From contig JBMONO010000019.1 of the NCBI GenBank assembly GCA_049323655.1, positions 1 through 64,000 of the forward strand: a stretch of DNA of 64,000 nt, in the 5' to 3' direction. Made by a program: the position numbers and the translations under genes. Positions within the stretch are counted from its first letter, which is position 1. The number at the start of each line of letters is the position of its first letter. This DNA is from DB1 sp049323655 (GTDB lineage Bacteria > Desulfobacterota > Desulfobulbia > Desulfobulbales > SURF-16). The notes under the pieces were generated by a model that was not told where the DNA came from, made no database searches, and saw only the letters and a list, made by a program, of their open reading frames with translations. Below, in pieces: positions 34,477 to 43,536 of this stretch.

Positions 34477-35487
34477 ATGACGCGACATCCATCCCCTTCC
34501 AGATTTCGTATTTTTCCCTTTCTTGCCTTTTTTCTCCTCTCTTTCCTGACAATCATTCCGCCGGCCACCGCTGAACAGTTGGTCGACCGCATCGTGGCGG
34601 TGGTCAATGACGAGGTCATCACCCTTTCCGAACTGGAACGAGAGGCGGCGCCGACCATCGAGAAGATCAAAGAGCAGGTGCCGGAGGCCGAGCAGGAACA
34701 GACCATCAAAAAGGCGCGTCTCGATATTCTCCGTTCCATGATCGACGAAAAACTTTTGCTGCAACGGGCAAAGGAACGCAACATGGAGGTCGGCGACCAG
34801 GAAATTGATGCAGCGATGGAACGAATCGCCCAGGACAACAACCTGACGATGGACCAGTTCAAAAAAGAGCTGCTGAAAACCGGGCTCACCGAACAGCAGT
34901 ACCGCGCCACCCTGAAAAAACAGATTCTCCGCTCCAAACTGCTTGCCTTTGACATCCGCTCCAAGGTCGTCATCACCAATGAGCAGGTGGAGGCCTATTA
35001 TCGGTCGATGAACAGGGGTGAGACCGCTCCGGTCGGCGGCTACCACATCCTGCAATTCGGCAGCACCTGGGGGGAAAACGGCAGATCCGCCACTCGGGAA
35101 GAGGCGCTGAAACGGGCGGAACAGCTGCGGGAAATGGTGCTCGCCGGTGAGAATTTCGCCGACATCGCCAAGCAGTATTCCGATCTGCCGTCGGCCAAGG
35201 ACGGTGGTGATGTCGGTTTTCTTGAAAAAGAAGAAATGGCCGATTACATGCGTGACGCCATCAGTTCGCTGAAGCCGGGTGAGGTGAGCAAGGTGATTGA
35301 AACGCCGGCCGGTTTCCAGTTTTTCAAACTCCTGGCGAGCAATCGCGACGGCGTGGTGACCCAGCCGCCCCTGGCTGATGTCCGCGAGGAGATTCGGGCG
35401 GAACTCTATGACCAGGAACTCAAAAAGAAATTTGATTCCTGGGTCAGGGAACTGAGGGAGAACTCCTATGTGGAAGAACTCCTCTGA
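34477..35487 (+). CDS. SurA-like periplasmic chaperone/peptidyl-prolyl isomerase
   Basis: A 336-residue exported protein. A signal peptide (about 1-27, ending PPATAEQ) is followed by a SurA-type N-terminal chaperone domain (VDRIVAVVNDEVITLSELE) and one parvulin domain (about 185-290: HILQFGS, FADIAKQYSDLPSAKDGGD, GFQFFKLL). E. coli SurA has two parvulin domains; only one is present here, as in many other bacteria. It should help outer-membrane proteins reach BamA, encoded 3.7 kb upstream. The start ATG at 34477 has a weak ribosome binding site. Confidence 0.9.
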   Translation: MTRHPSPSRFRIFPFLAFFLLSFLTIIPPATAEQLVDRIVAVVNDEVITLSELEREAAPTIEKIKEQVPEAEQEQTIKKARLDILRSMIDEKLLLQRAKERNMEVGDQEIDAAMERIAQDNNLTMDQFKKELLKTGLTEQQYRATLKKQILRSKLLAFDIRSKVVITNEQVEAYYRSMNRGETAPVGGYHILQFGSTWGENGRSATREEALKRAEQLREMVLAGENFADIAKQYSDLPSAKDGGDVGFLEKEEMADYMRDAISSLKPGEVSKVIETPAGFQFFKLLASNRDGVVTQPPLADVREEIRAELYDQELKKKFDSWVRELRENSYVEELL

Positions 35488-35507
35488 CGGCTCCGAAAGG
35501 ACAGGAT

Positions 35508-36587
35508 ATGAGTCAGGAAACAGCACATAATCGGGGCAAGGGAAACGAAGGCGGCGACCACGATGCGGATCAGCCCCTGCTCGGCAATTATCTGCAGCGT
35601 GAACGGCTGAAAAAGCACCTCTCCCTCGAACAGGCGGCGGAAGAGACCTGTATCCATATCGCCACCCTGCGCGCCATTGAGGGCAATGACCGGAGCAAGA
35701 TGCCGGCCGAAGTCTTTTCCCGCGGCTTCATCAGGCTCTATGCCGAATATCTCGGTCTTGACGCCCGGGATATCCTGGAGCGGTACCGGCGGGAAATGGC
35801 CCGCAACGAGGAGGATGGTATTTTTGGTCGTGACGTCTTCCACAATGAAAAACTGGCCGAATCAGCAAACATTTTCAACGTCCGCAAGATCTTTGTTATC
35901 ATCTTTGTCGCCCTGCTGCTCGCCCTGGGATTCTATTTTTTCTTTTACGGATCGGCCATCACCACCTATCGATCGATGATCCAGCCGGGCAAGGGCACTC
36001 CGGCCGGGCAAGATCTTCCGGAATCTCCGACGTTTCTCCCCGAACAATCGGAGTCGCCCGCCAATGTTTTGCCTGACACTGTCGCCCCCGAATCGCCGAC
36101 TGACGCGGCCGGCCCGCCTGTTAACGAGACTCTCGCTCCGCCGGCGGATATCGCGCCGGACACGCCTCCGGTCTCGCCGGAACCGGCGGAAACGATCAAA
36201 GGTGAAGAAGCCGTCTCCCCCGGCGTTACTTCCGCCGTCCCTGACAGCACCCCATCAGGGCAGGATCCGGCGACAGCGCCGGCACTGGAGCTGCGCATGG
36301 TCTTCAGCGAAAAAACCTGGCTGCAGGTGATCATCGACGACCAGCCGGCCCGCGACTTTCTCTTCAACCCCGGCGAAGAAAACCGCTGGACTGCGAAAGA
36401 GCGGATCAAGCTCCACCTCGGCAACTCCGGCGGGGTCCGAGTCTTTGTCAACAATCGCGAACTCACCGTTGCCGGGACCTCGGGCACCCCCCTGCGGCTG
36501 ACTCTCCCTGACGACATCCCGCCCGCCGACCGGACCGATGCCACGACGACGCCAGGCGTGCCCGCCCGCTCCCCGGAACGTCCATAG
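35508..36587 (+). CDS. RodZ-like membrane protein with HTH and DUF4115 domains
   Basis: A 359-residue bitopic protein. A Cro/CI-type helix-turn-helix (about 26-95: GNYLQRERLKKHLSLEQAAE, RAIEGNDRSKMPAEVF) is cytoplasmic, one membrane span lies at about 127-148, a Pro-rich periplasmic linker follows (150-255), and the C-terminal domain (LRMVFSEKTWLQVIIDD) is the DUF4115/RodZ type. RodZ links MreB to the membrane for rod shape. The start has AAAGGACAGGAT upstream. It is 20 bases after the SurA-like gene. Confidence 0.88.
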   Translation: MSQETAHNRGKGNEGGDHDADQPLLGNYLQRERLKKHLSLEQAAEETCIHIATLRAIEGNDRSKMPAEVFSRGFIRLYAEYLGLDARDILERYRREMARNEEDGIFGRDVFHNEKLAESANIFNVRKIFVIIFVALLLALGFYFFFYGSAITTYRSMIQPGKGTPAGQDLPESPTFLPEQSESPANVLPDTVAPESPTDAAGPPVNETLAPPADIAPDTPPVSPEPAETIKGEEAVSPGVTSAVPDSTPSGQDPATAPALELRMVFSEKTWLQVIIDDQPARDFLFNPGEENRWTAKERIKLHLGNSGGVRVFVNNRELTVAGTSGTPLRLTLPDDIPPADRTDATTTPGVPARSPERP

Positions 36588-36649
36588 CTCGATTTATCCC
36601 CCTTTTTATCCGGCTCTTCCCGTTTTCATCCGGACTACAAGGCGTGCTG

Positions 36650-37444
36650 ATGATTTTTCTTGAAATCCGGGCCATCGTCATCAAGGTCGCTGATTACGGC
36701 GAGTCGGATAAGATCATCACCTTTTTCAGCGAACAGCGCGGCAAGCTCGTCGGTATCGCCAAGGGAGCAAAACGCAGCAAGAAACGGTTCGTCAACAAAC
36801 TCGAATTTTTTTCCCTGCTGGAGATCACCGCGGCTCCATCGCGCCACTCCAGCCTCTACCGGGTGGAAAACGCCACACTTCTTTCACCTTTCCCGGCCCT
36901 CCGGCAGGACTACCACCGTTATGCCGCCGCCATGCTGGTCTGCGAACTGGTCGACCAGTGGACCAGGGAAGAAGACGGCGCCGCCGATCTCTTCCACCTT
37001 CTCCACTGGTGCATGACCGACCTCTCCCGAACCACCAACTGTCCTGCAACCGTCGTCTTTTTTCTCGTCCATCTTCTCCGGCAGCTTGGCTTCAGTCCGC
37101 AGCTCGACCATTGTCACGCCTGCGGCGTCTCGATGGATGAATGTCGTTTTCCCCGTTTCAGCCTGGCGGACAACAGCCTGCTCTGCACCGCATGCGCCGC
37201 CCTGCGGCCTTCGACAACGAACCCTGTTTCCCTGGCCGCGCTCAAATCACTGCGAATGATGCGTTCCCTTCCCCCGGCCAGAATGGCCCGCTTGAAAATC
37301 TCAGCCGCTCTCCTCGCGGATATCGCCGCCATCCTGAAAGACATCACCCATTTTCACCTGCAGCGGGAAATCATCTCCTGGGATCAGGGAATGAAATACT
37401 CCCCGCTCCACCCCTTTTCGTCCCCCTCTCCTCCCGCCCGCTAA
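36650..37444 (+). CDS. recO: DNA repair protein RecO
   Basis: A 264-residue protein of RecFOR recombinational repair that loads RecA on SSB-coated DNA. The OB-fold N-terminus (IRAIVIKVADYGESDKIITF) with GIAKGAKRSKKRF is typical, and the zinc-binding Cys pairs CHAC and CTAC are present near residues 160-185. I choose the ATG at 36650 over a GTG two codons earlier because of spacing from AAGG. No clear terminator follows. Confidence 0.92.
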   Translation: MIFLEIRAIVIKVADYGESDKIITFFSEQRGKLVGIAKGAKRSKKRFVNKLEFFSLLEITAAPSRHSSLYRVENATLLSPFPALRQDYHRYAAAMLVCELVDQWTREEDGAADLFHLLHWCMTDLSRTTNCPATVVFFLVHLLRQLGFSPQLDHCHACGVSMDECRFPRFSLADNSLLCTACAALRPSTTNPVSLAALKSLRMMRSLPPARMARLKISAALLADIAAILKDITHFHLQREIISWDQGMKYSPLHPFSSPSPPAR

Positions 37445-37808
37445 AGGAAGAAGATCGAGACCAAAGAGTGCTGCCAGAGCCGGGATGTCGCCGCCATCAG
37501 ACATATTTTTTGTGACACCAAAAAAAATCCTCCTCCTTCATTATGCGGACCATCACCTAAGTAGTAATACTCACATGACATTTTTTCATAACCGCCTGAC
37601 CGGTCTTGACTCATAAGTACAATTACCTATTGATTTTTTCCTGAAAAGCTCGTAACAACGCACGAGTATTTTTTCGTGAGGTGATATTATTATTTTTTTT
37701 GAACAAGACGGCGGCGGAGCATCCGGGAATAAACGGCTGAACCTGTTGTGTGTCACCCCCGCATTGACAGATGAACACCCAAGAAACAATCCGACAAGGA
37801 GGGAATGA
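37445..37808 (+). promoter_or_regulatory. intergenic region with candidate promoter for the symporter operon
   Basis: AT-rich 364-base gap with no credible gene. A TTGACT (37606-37611), 16-base spacer and TATTGA (37628-37633) form a plausible sigma-70 promoter, leaving a leader of about 165 bases before the small symporter subunit. The short minus-strand reading frame here has no ribosome binding site or family resemblance. Confidence 0.4.
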
Positions 37809-38060
37809 ATGAAAAAAGACCTGGCCCAGTACTGGAAAAAAAATCTCTCACTGATGGTTGTCCTGCTCTCGATCTGGGCAATCGTCTCTTACGGCTGCAG
37901 CATCATTTTTGTCGAACAGCTCAACGCCATCAAGATCGGCGGATTCCCCCTTGGTTTCTGGTTCGCCCAGCAGGGCTCCATCTATATTTTTGTGGCTCTC
38001 ATTTTCATCTACCACTTTCGTATGAAGAAAATTGACGAGGAATTCGACGTGCACGAATAA
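37809..38060 (+). CDS. sodium/solute symporter small subunit (DUF4212)
   Basis: An 83-residue membrane protein with two spans (about 14-35 and 52-71) matching the DUF4212 small subunit that always accompanies a VC_2705-type sodium/solute symporter. WAIVSYGCSIIF and PLGFWFAQQGSIYIFVALIF are the conserved segments. AAGGAGG lies just upstream. The large subunit follows after 77 bases. It probably stabilises or modulates the transporter. Confidence 0.92.
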   Translation: MKKDLAQYWKKNLSLMVVLLSIWAIVSYGCSIIFVEQLNAIKIGGFPLGFWFAQQGSIYIFVALIFIYHFRMKKIDEEFDVHE

Positions 38061-38137
38061 TTCCTGGTGCACGCCGAAACGGCGCAAACCGACATCTCTT
38101 TTCCGACAAACCACAGACAACAAGGAGATCACAACAA

Positions 38138-39916
38138 ATGTCGATCCTGACATGGACGTATATCATGGTGGGGATTACCTTCACCCTCTACTTGAGTATC
38201 GCCTGGCTTTCCCGGGTGAAAACAACCAAGGGATTCTATGTTGCCGGCGGCGGCGTTTCCCCGCTGGCCAACGGCATGGCCACCGCGGCCGACTGGATGA
38301 GCGCCGCCTCCTTCATCTCCATGGCCGGCCTCATTTCCTTCATGGGCTATACCGGTTCCATTTACCTGCTCGGCTGGACCGGCGGCTACGTGCTGCTCGC
38401 CCTGCTGCTCGCCCCCTACCTGCGCAAATTCGGCAAATTCACGGTGCCCGACTTTGTCGGTGACCGCTACTACTCCAATACCGCCCGTTTCGTCGCCCTG
38501 GTTTGCGCCATCTTCGTCTCCTTTACCTATGTCGCCGGCCAGATGCGCGGCGTCGGCATCGTCTTCAGCCGCTTTCTCGAAGTGGACGTCAACACCGGAG
38601 TGCTGATCGGCATGGCCATCGTCTTCTTTTACGCCTCGCTGGGCGGCATGAAAGGCATCACCTACACCCAGGTGGCACAGTATCTGGTCCTCATCGTTGC
38701 CTACATGATTCCGGCCATTGCCATTTCCAGCCAGATGACCGGGACCTTCATTCCGCAGATCGGCATGGGATCCACCATCACCGACGGCGCCAACGCCGGC
38801 AAGTACCTGCTCGACGTCCTCAACCAGCTCAACACCGATCTCGGTTTTGCCGAATACACCAAGCCCTTCGGATCGGGCAGCAAATCGATGCTCGACGTCT
38901 TCTGCATCACCATGGCCCTGATGGTCGGCACCGCCGGCCTGCCCCACGTCATCATCCGCTTCTATACCGTGCCCAGTGTCCGCGGCGCCCGGGTCAGCGC
39001 CGGTTACGCCCTGCTCTTCATCGCCATCCTCTACACCACCGCCCCGGCCATCGCCACCTTCGCCCGCTACAACATGATTAACTCCATCAGCGGCCAGGAA
39101 TACAGCAAGGCACCCTCCTGGTTCAAGAACTGGGAGAAAACCGGCCTGATCGCCTGGCTTGACAAGAACCAGAACGGCATTATCGAATACTTTCCGAAAG
39201 ATCCCTTCACCGGCTCCAAACCGACCTTCAGCGGCGAAAAGGGTTCCTACGGCCAGGAGCTGGTCACCAATACCCCGACCGACAATCCGAACGAACTGTT
39301 CATCGACCGCGACATCATGGTGCTGGCCAACCCGGAAATCGCCGATCTGCCGCCCTGGGTCATCGCCCTGGTCGCAGCCGGCGGTCTGGCCGCGGCCCTG
39401 TCCACCGCCTCCGGTCTGCTGCTCGTCATCTCCTCCTCCATTTCCCATGACCTCTATTACCGGCTCATCAACCGCAATGCCTCGGAAAGCCAGCGGCTCC
39501 TGGTCGGCCGAGTCATGATCGGGCTTGCCGTCTGCGTTGCCGGCTATTTCGGCATCAACCCCCCCGGCTTTGTCGCCCAGGTGGTTGCCTTTGCCTTCGG
39601 TCTGGCCGCCTCGTCGTTCTTTCCGATTATCGTCCTCGGCATCTTCTACAAACGGGCCAACCGCGAAGGTGCCATCTGCGGCATGATCATGGGTATGGGA
39701 TTTACGGCCTACTATATCATCAACAATAAATTCTTCGGCGGTTCAGCCTGGTTCCTCGGCATCAGCTCCGAGGGTATCGGCACCGTCGGCATGGTCATCA
39801 ACTTTCTCGTCACCCTGATTGTTTCGCAGATGACTGCGCCGCCGCCGGCCGAGGTCCAGGACATGGTGGAAAACATCCGCTTCCCCCGTGGCGCCGGAGC
39901 AAGTATCGATCACTGA
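38138..39916 (+). CDS. sodium/solute symporter large subunit (VC_2705 / ActP-like SSS family)
   Basis: A 592-residue transporter of the solute:sodium symporter family with about 13 spans. Seen: FYVAGGGVSPLANGMATAAD, DWMSAASFISMAGLI, GTAGLPHVIIRFYTVP and SGLLLVISSSISHDLYY, as in acetate/pyruvate-type permeases. Residues about 320-395 form a hydrophilic insert predicted between spans. Relatives import acetate or other short monocarboxylates with Na+; the substrate here is not proven. The start has CAAGGAG upstream. Confidence 0.9.
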   Translation: MSILTWTYIMVGITFTLYLSIAWLSRVKTTKGFYVAGGGVSPLANGMATAADWMSAASFISMAGLISFMGYTGSIYLLGWTGGYVLLALLLAPYLRKFGKFTVPDFVGDRYYSNTARFVALVCAIFVSFTYVAGQMRGVGIVFSRFLEVDVNTGVLIGMAIVFFYASLGGMKGITYTQVAQYLVLIVAYMIPAIAISSQMTGTFIPQIGMGSTITDGANAGKYLLDVLNQLNTDLGFAEYTKPFGSGSKSMLDVFCITMALMVGTAGLPHVIIRFYTVPSVRGARVSAGYALLFIAILYTTAPAIATFARYNMINSISGQEYSKAPSWFKNWEKTGLIAWLDKNQNGIIEYFPKDPFTGSKPTFSGEKGSYGQELVTNTPTDNPNELFIDRDIMVLANPEIADLPPWVIALVAAGGLAAALSTASGLLLVISSSISHDLYYRLINRNASESQRLLVGRVMIGLAVCVAGYFGINPPGFVAQVVAFAFGLAASSFFPIIVLGIFYKRANREGAICGMIMGMGFTAYYIINNKFFGGSAWFLGISSEGIGTVGMVINFLVTLIVSQMTAPPPAEVQDMVENIRFPRGAGASIDH

Positions 39917-39963
39917 GAAACACATTGACGGAAAGCGAATTTTATTCCGCTCTGCCAGATGAC

Positions 39964-39996
39964 AAAAGGCGCAATCCCCTGCGGGTTGCGCCTTTT
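39964..39996. terminator. bidirectional terminator between the symporter and oleD
   Basis: A perfect 11-bp stem AAAAGGCGCAA / TTGCGCCTTTT with an 11-base loop. It carries T runs on both strands and separates two convergent operons. Confidence 0.85.
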
Positions 39997-40032
39997 GCCG
40001 TTTTTGATTGCCGTCGTGCCGACCGGTCAGGA

Positions 40033-41022
40033 TTACTTTTCCAGCCAGGCCACCAGCCGCTCCATCCCGGCCGCCGTTGTCACCCGTGGTTGGTAGCCGA
40101 TGTCGCGCTGGGCGGCCGCGATGGAGAACCAGTGCGACCGGGCCAGCTGTTCGGCGAGAAAACGGGTCATGGGCGGCTCTTGCTGCCGGCCAAGCAGGCG
40201 ATAGATTCTTTCACAGAGAAAGCCAGCGGTATAGGCCTGCCGGAAGCCGATTTTTCGGTTCACCGGGGCAATATCGAGACGCAGGAAAAGATCGTTGATC
40301 CAGTCCCAGAGATTGACCGGCTCTCCCTGGGAGATGAAATAGGCCCTGCCGGCCGCCGTGCCCGGTCCGGAGAGGTTGTCGGCGGCAAGGAGATGGGCCT
40401 GGGCGACATTGTCGATGAAGGAAATATCGACGAGATTGCTGCCGTCTCCCACCTGGCGCAGGCGCCCTGATCGTCCCCGCGCCAGCAGTCTGGGGATGAG
40501 ATTGGTGTCTTCCGGGCCCCAGACCAGATGCGGCCGCAGGGCAGTGGTCAGCAGGGTCGGACCGTTTGCCGCCAGCACCATTTTTTCCGCCTCCGCCTTG
40601 GTGGCGGCGTAGTGGCAGAGAAAGGCGTCGGCATACGGCAAAGTTTCATCCCCGCACCGGATATCGCTCCGGTTGAAGACAACACTCGGGGTGCTGGTGT
40701 AGACCAGATGCCGCACCCCGTTTTTTGCGCAGGCAGCCAGCACGTTTTCGGTGCCAAGCACATTGATGGCGTAATATTCGCCGCCACTTCCCCAGATCCC
40801 TGCCTTGGCAGCCACATGAAAGACGGTGTCATGGCCGAGCAAGACCCTTTCCAGAAAGGCGCGGTCGCGGATATCGCCACAGGCCATCAGCGCCCCCATG
40901 GCCTCCACCTCGGCAGAGGGACTGCGGCCGATTACGGTTACATCGATGGCGCGCTCGCGCAGAAGACGAACCACCGCCTTGCCGACAAACCCACCGCCGC
41001 CGGTAACCACCGCCCTCTTCAT
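40033..41022 (-). CDS. oleD: OleD-like NAD(P)-dependent 2-alkyl-3-oxoacid reductase
   Basis: A 329-residue short-chain dehydrogenase of the extended 3-beta-HSD/epimerase type. TGGGGFVGKAVV binds NAD(P); LVYTSTPSVVF and YAATKAEAEK supply the active-site Ser/Thr, Tyr and Lys. In head-to-head olefin synthesis OleD reduces the beta-keto acid made by OleA to a beta-hydroxy acid. The ATG at 41022 follows AAGGAGAG and overlaps the oleC stop by four bases. The assignment relies strongly on the complete oleA-oleB-oleC-oleD neighbourhood, since the fold alone is common. Confidence 0.85.
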   Translation of the reverse strand: MKRAVVTGGGGFVGKAVVRLLRERAIDVTVIGRSPSAEVEAMGALMACGDIRDRAFLERVLLGHDTVFHVAAKAGIWGSGGEYYAINVLGTENVLAACAKNGVRHLVYTSTPSVVFNRSDIRCGDETLPYADAFLCHYAATKAEAEKMVLAANGPTLLTTALRPHLVWGPEDTNLIPRLLARGRSGRLRQVGDGSNLVDISFIDNVAQAHLLAADNLSGPGTAAGRAYFISQGEPVNLWDWINDLFLRLDIAPVNRKIGFRQAYTAGFLCERIYRLLGRQQEPPMTRFLAEQLARSHWFSIAAAQRDIGYQPRVTTAAGMERLVAWLEK

Positions 41023-42647
41023 TTTCTCTCCTTCAGTTGACGCTCGGCCCACCCCGCCAGCTGTTCCCGGAAGATCTTGGCGTTATGGCGGATATCCACC
41101 GGAAAGGACGGGTGGACAAGAAACTCGCTGATGCCGGTGGTCAGTGGGTTACGGCCGGCCAGCTCAGCCAGTTCGACCAGCAGGCGGCCCGTGTCAGTGA
41201 TCTTTTCCCGCGGTTCGACAATGACGACCGGCCTCTGTGCCCCCGGTGCACCAATCCCCACCAGGGCGGAGCGGAAGACCAGGGGATGTTCGTTGAAAAT
41301 CGCCTCACAGCAGACCGAATAGAGTACCCCGGTCGCGGTCAGCACCCGGTGCGCCTTGCGCCCGCAGAACCAGAGCCGTCCTTTGTCGTCAAGATACCCC
41401 ATATCGCCCATGCGATGCCAGAAAGAGTCACCATCGGCAATCTTCGCCAGGCTGGTTTCCGTGTCGTTGCCGTCATAAGCCCGGGTCACCACCCGGCCGC
41501 GGACAATGATCTCGCCGATCTCTTTGGGGCCGAGCACCGCAATCGCGGCGGCATCGGTTACCGCTCCCTCCACCGGCTTTATGATGCGGATATCAATGCC
41601 GGGCAGAGGTCGCCCGACACAGGTTCCCCTGCCCTGCCGGGTCAACGGCCAGGTCTCGGCGAGGATTTCCCGGCTCTCGATGGAGGCAATCGGCAGTGAT
41701 TCGGTGGCGCCATAGGGGGTATGTACCTCGCCGCCGGGGTCGATGACGGCGCGCACCCGTTCGACCAACTCGCCGGAGACCGGAGCACCGGCCATCAGCA
41801 CCTTCCGGATGCCGAGTCGGATGCCGTGGGCGAGACAATACCGGCTCACCACATTCCAGATCGCCGGAGAGCCGAAGGAATAGGAAACGGCATACTGCTC
41901 GATGGAACCAATGAAACGACGCGGATCGACCCGGGCCGGCCGCGAAGGATCCATCTCCGGGATCACCGCACAGGCGCCCAAGGCAGTGGAGAACAGGGCA
42001 AAGAGCGGAAAGGCCGGTTGATCACGATCATAGGCGGTGATCCGGTAGAAGGAACGGATATAGTCGAGCTGAGCAAAAAAAATGCCGTGGGTATAGATGA
42101 CTCCCTTGGGTGGACCGGTACTGCCGGTGGTGAAGATGATGGCGGCCTGGTCGTCGCGGCTCGCCTGCCAGCATGGTGGCGACGATGACGGGATATCTTT
42201 GCCGCCCCGGCGACTCGGCCGCAGGCAGGAGAACGGTCCTCCCACCAGCAGGGCGCGCCGCACCGTGGCAAAGGTCCGGCGACAGAGCAGATGGAAAAGA
42301 TAGGCGCGGGGGATGCCGACAAATACCTCGGGCCGCACCGAGGCGATGCAGCGCAGCAGATTGCGATAGCCCATGCCGGGATCGATGAGGATCACCACCG
42401 CGCCAAGCTGAAACAGTGCGAAGGTCAGGCAGACAAACTCCATGGAGGGGCGGACCATGAGCATCACCCGATCCCCTCTTTGCACTCCCTGTTGCGCGAG
42501 GATGCCGGCAAAACGGCGACTGTTGACCCACAGCTCGGCAAAGGTCCATTCCGTTACCTTGCCATTGCGGGGAACGATGAGGGCAATGCGGTCCGGAAAC
42601 TTTTCCGCGGCCTGGGCCAGAGTGAGGGCAATGTTGCAGGAGGACAT
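41019..42647 (-). CDS. oleC: OleC-like AMP-dependent beta-lactone synthetase
   Basis: A 542-residue member of the acyl-adenylate-forming superfamily. The ATP/P-loop motif is FTTGSTGPPKGVIYTHG; HTPYGATESLPIAS and GDMGYLDDKGRLWFCGRKAH are the later core motifs, with an N-terminal start MSSCNIALTLAQAAEKFPD. OleC converts the beta-hydroxy acid into a cis-beta-lactone using ATP. The ATG at 42647 is used because it begins the conserved domain, seven bases after the oleB stop. It is not a usual acyl-CoA ligase in context: it sits between oleB and oleD. Confidence 0.87.
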   Translation of the reverse strand: MSSCNIALTLAQAAEKFPDRIALIVPRNGKVTEWTFAELWVNSRRFAGILAQQGVQRGDRVMLMVRPSMEFVCLTFALFQLGAVVILIDPGMGYRNLLRCIASVRPEVFVGIPRAYLFHLLCRRTFATVRRALLVGGPFSCLRPSRRGGKDIPSSSPPCWQASRDDQAAIIFTTGSTGPPKGVIYTHGIFFAQLDYIRSFYRITAYDRDQPAFPLFALFSTALGACAVIPEMDPSRPARVDPRRFIGSIEQYAVSYSFGSPAIWNVVSRYCLAHGIRLGIRKVLMAGAPVSGELVERVRAVIDPGGEVHTPYGATESLPIASIESREILAETWPLTRQGRGTCVGRPLPGIDIRIIKPVEGAVTDAAAIAVLGPKEIGEIIVRGRVVTRAYDGNDTETSLAKIADGDSFWHRMGDMGYLDDKGRLWFCGRKAHRVLTATGVLYSVCCEAIFNEHPLVFRSALVGIGAPGAQRPVVIVEPREKITDTGRLLVELAELAGRNPLTTGISEFLVHPSFPVDIRHNAKIFREQLAGWAERQLKERK

Positions 42648-42654
42648 GGATATT

Positions 42655-43536
42655 TCAGCCGGGACGAACTTTTTCCATGAGAAAGGCAGCCACCGGCGGA
42701 GCAATCTCGTCAAAGGCGTCCTCCAGCAGGTAATGGCCGGCCTCGGGGAGGTAATGGCAACGGGCGGCCGGGAAACGTCGTTGCCACTCATGATAAAAAT
42801 GATCGTTAAAGCAGAAATCCCGGCCTCCCCAGCAGATCAGCATCGGAATAGCGGCAAGCGAGGACAGGCCCGCTTCGATTTCGGTCAGAGTCTGCCAGGA
42901 CGGATCAGTCGGTGAGAGCGGGATGTCCTGGACAAAACGGAGGGTGGCGATGCGATTGGCCCAGCCGTCGTAAGGCAGGAGAAAGGCGCGGGCCACCTTT
43001 TTCTCCATCGGTCGGGCAACCGCCATGTGGATTGCCGCTCCGGCAAAGGCATTGAGACCGCGCACCAGTAAAGGACCGAGCAAGGGAAGACGGCAGAGGC
43101 GAATCCGGGCCGGAATGCGGGAAGAGCGGAAGGCGGCGGTGTTGAAGACGACCAGGGAGCGGATATCGCTCAGGTGGCGCAGGGCGTAGCCCATGCCGAT
43201 GGCGCCGCCCCAGTCGTGCACCACCAGGGAACAGGGACCGACATCGAGATTGGTCAGCAGCTCGTCAAGGTTGCCGATATGGTCGGCCAGTCGATAGGGC
43301 CAGTTCCGCGGCTTGTCGGAGAGCCCGCAGCCGAGGTGATCCGGCACGATCACCCGATGATCCCGGTGCAGCAGCAGCACGAGTCTGCGGTAGAAATAGG
43401 ACCAGGTCGGATTGCCGTGCAGCATGACCACCGCCGGCCCCTGCCCTTCATCGAGGTAGGAGAGACAATTGCCGTCGGCAAGCTGAAAACGGCGCGGGGT
43501 AAAAGGGTAGTCATGGATCGGAAAGGGACTTTTCAT
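42655..43536 (-). CDS. oleB: OleB-like beta-lactone decarboxylase (alpha/beta hydrolase)
   Basis: A 293-residue alpha/beta hydrolase of the haloalkane-dehalogenase-like group. The oxyanion region is HGNPTWSYFYR (about 40-50); the nucleophile is an aspartate, D108 in VVHDWGGAIG, rather than Ser; the catalytic His is in PEAGHYLLED. OleB decarboxylates the beta-lactone to the final cis-olefin. Haloalkane dehalogenase would be the alternative by fold, but the ole neighbours decide it. Its start overlaps the stop of the response-regulator gene by four bases. Confidence 0.87.
   Translation of the reverse strand: MKSPFPIHDYPFTPRRFQLADGNCLSYLDEGQGPAVVMLHGNPTWSYFYRRLVLLLHRDHRVIVPDHLGCGLSDKPRNWPYRLADHIGNLDELLTNLDVGPCSLVVHDWGGAIGMGYALRHLSDIRSLVVFNTAAFRSSRIPARIRLCRLPLLGPLLVRGLNAFAGAAIHMAVARPMEKKVARAFLLPYDGWANRIATLRFVQDIPLSPTDPSWQTLTEIEAGLSSLAAIPMLICWGGRDFCFNDHFYHEWQRRFPAARCHYLPEAGHYLLEDAFDEIAPPVAAFLMEKVRPG

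Noticed and set aside
37586..37789. Small minus-strand gene in the recO-symporter gap
   Set aside because: No ribosome binding site, no hydrophobic or conserved pattern, and it overlaps a plausible promoter for the plus-strand operon.
38129..39448. Long minus-strand frame opposite the sodium/solute symporter
   Set aside because: Shadow frame with Gly/Asp/His-rich composition; the symporter on the plus strand has full family motifs.
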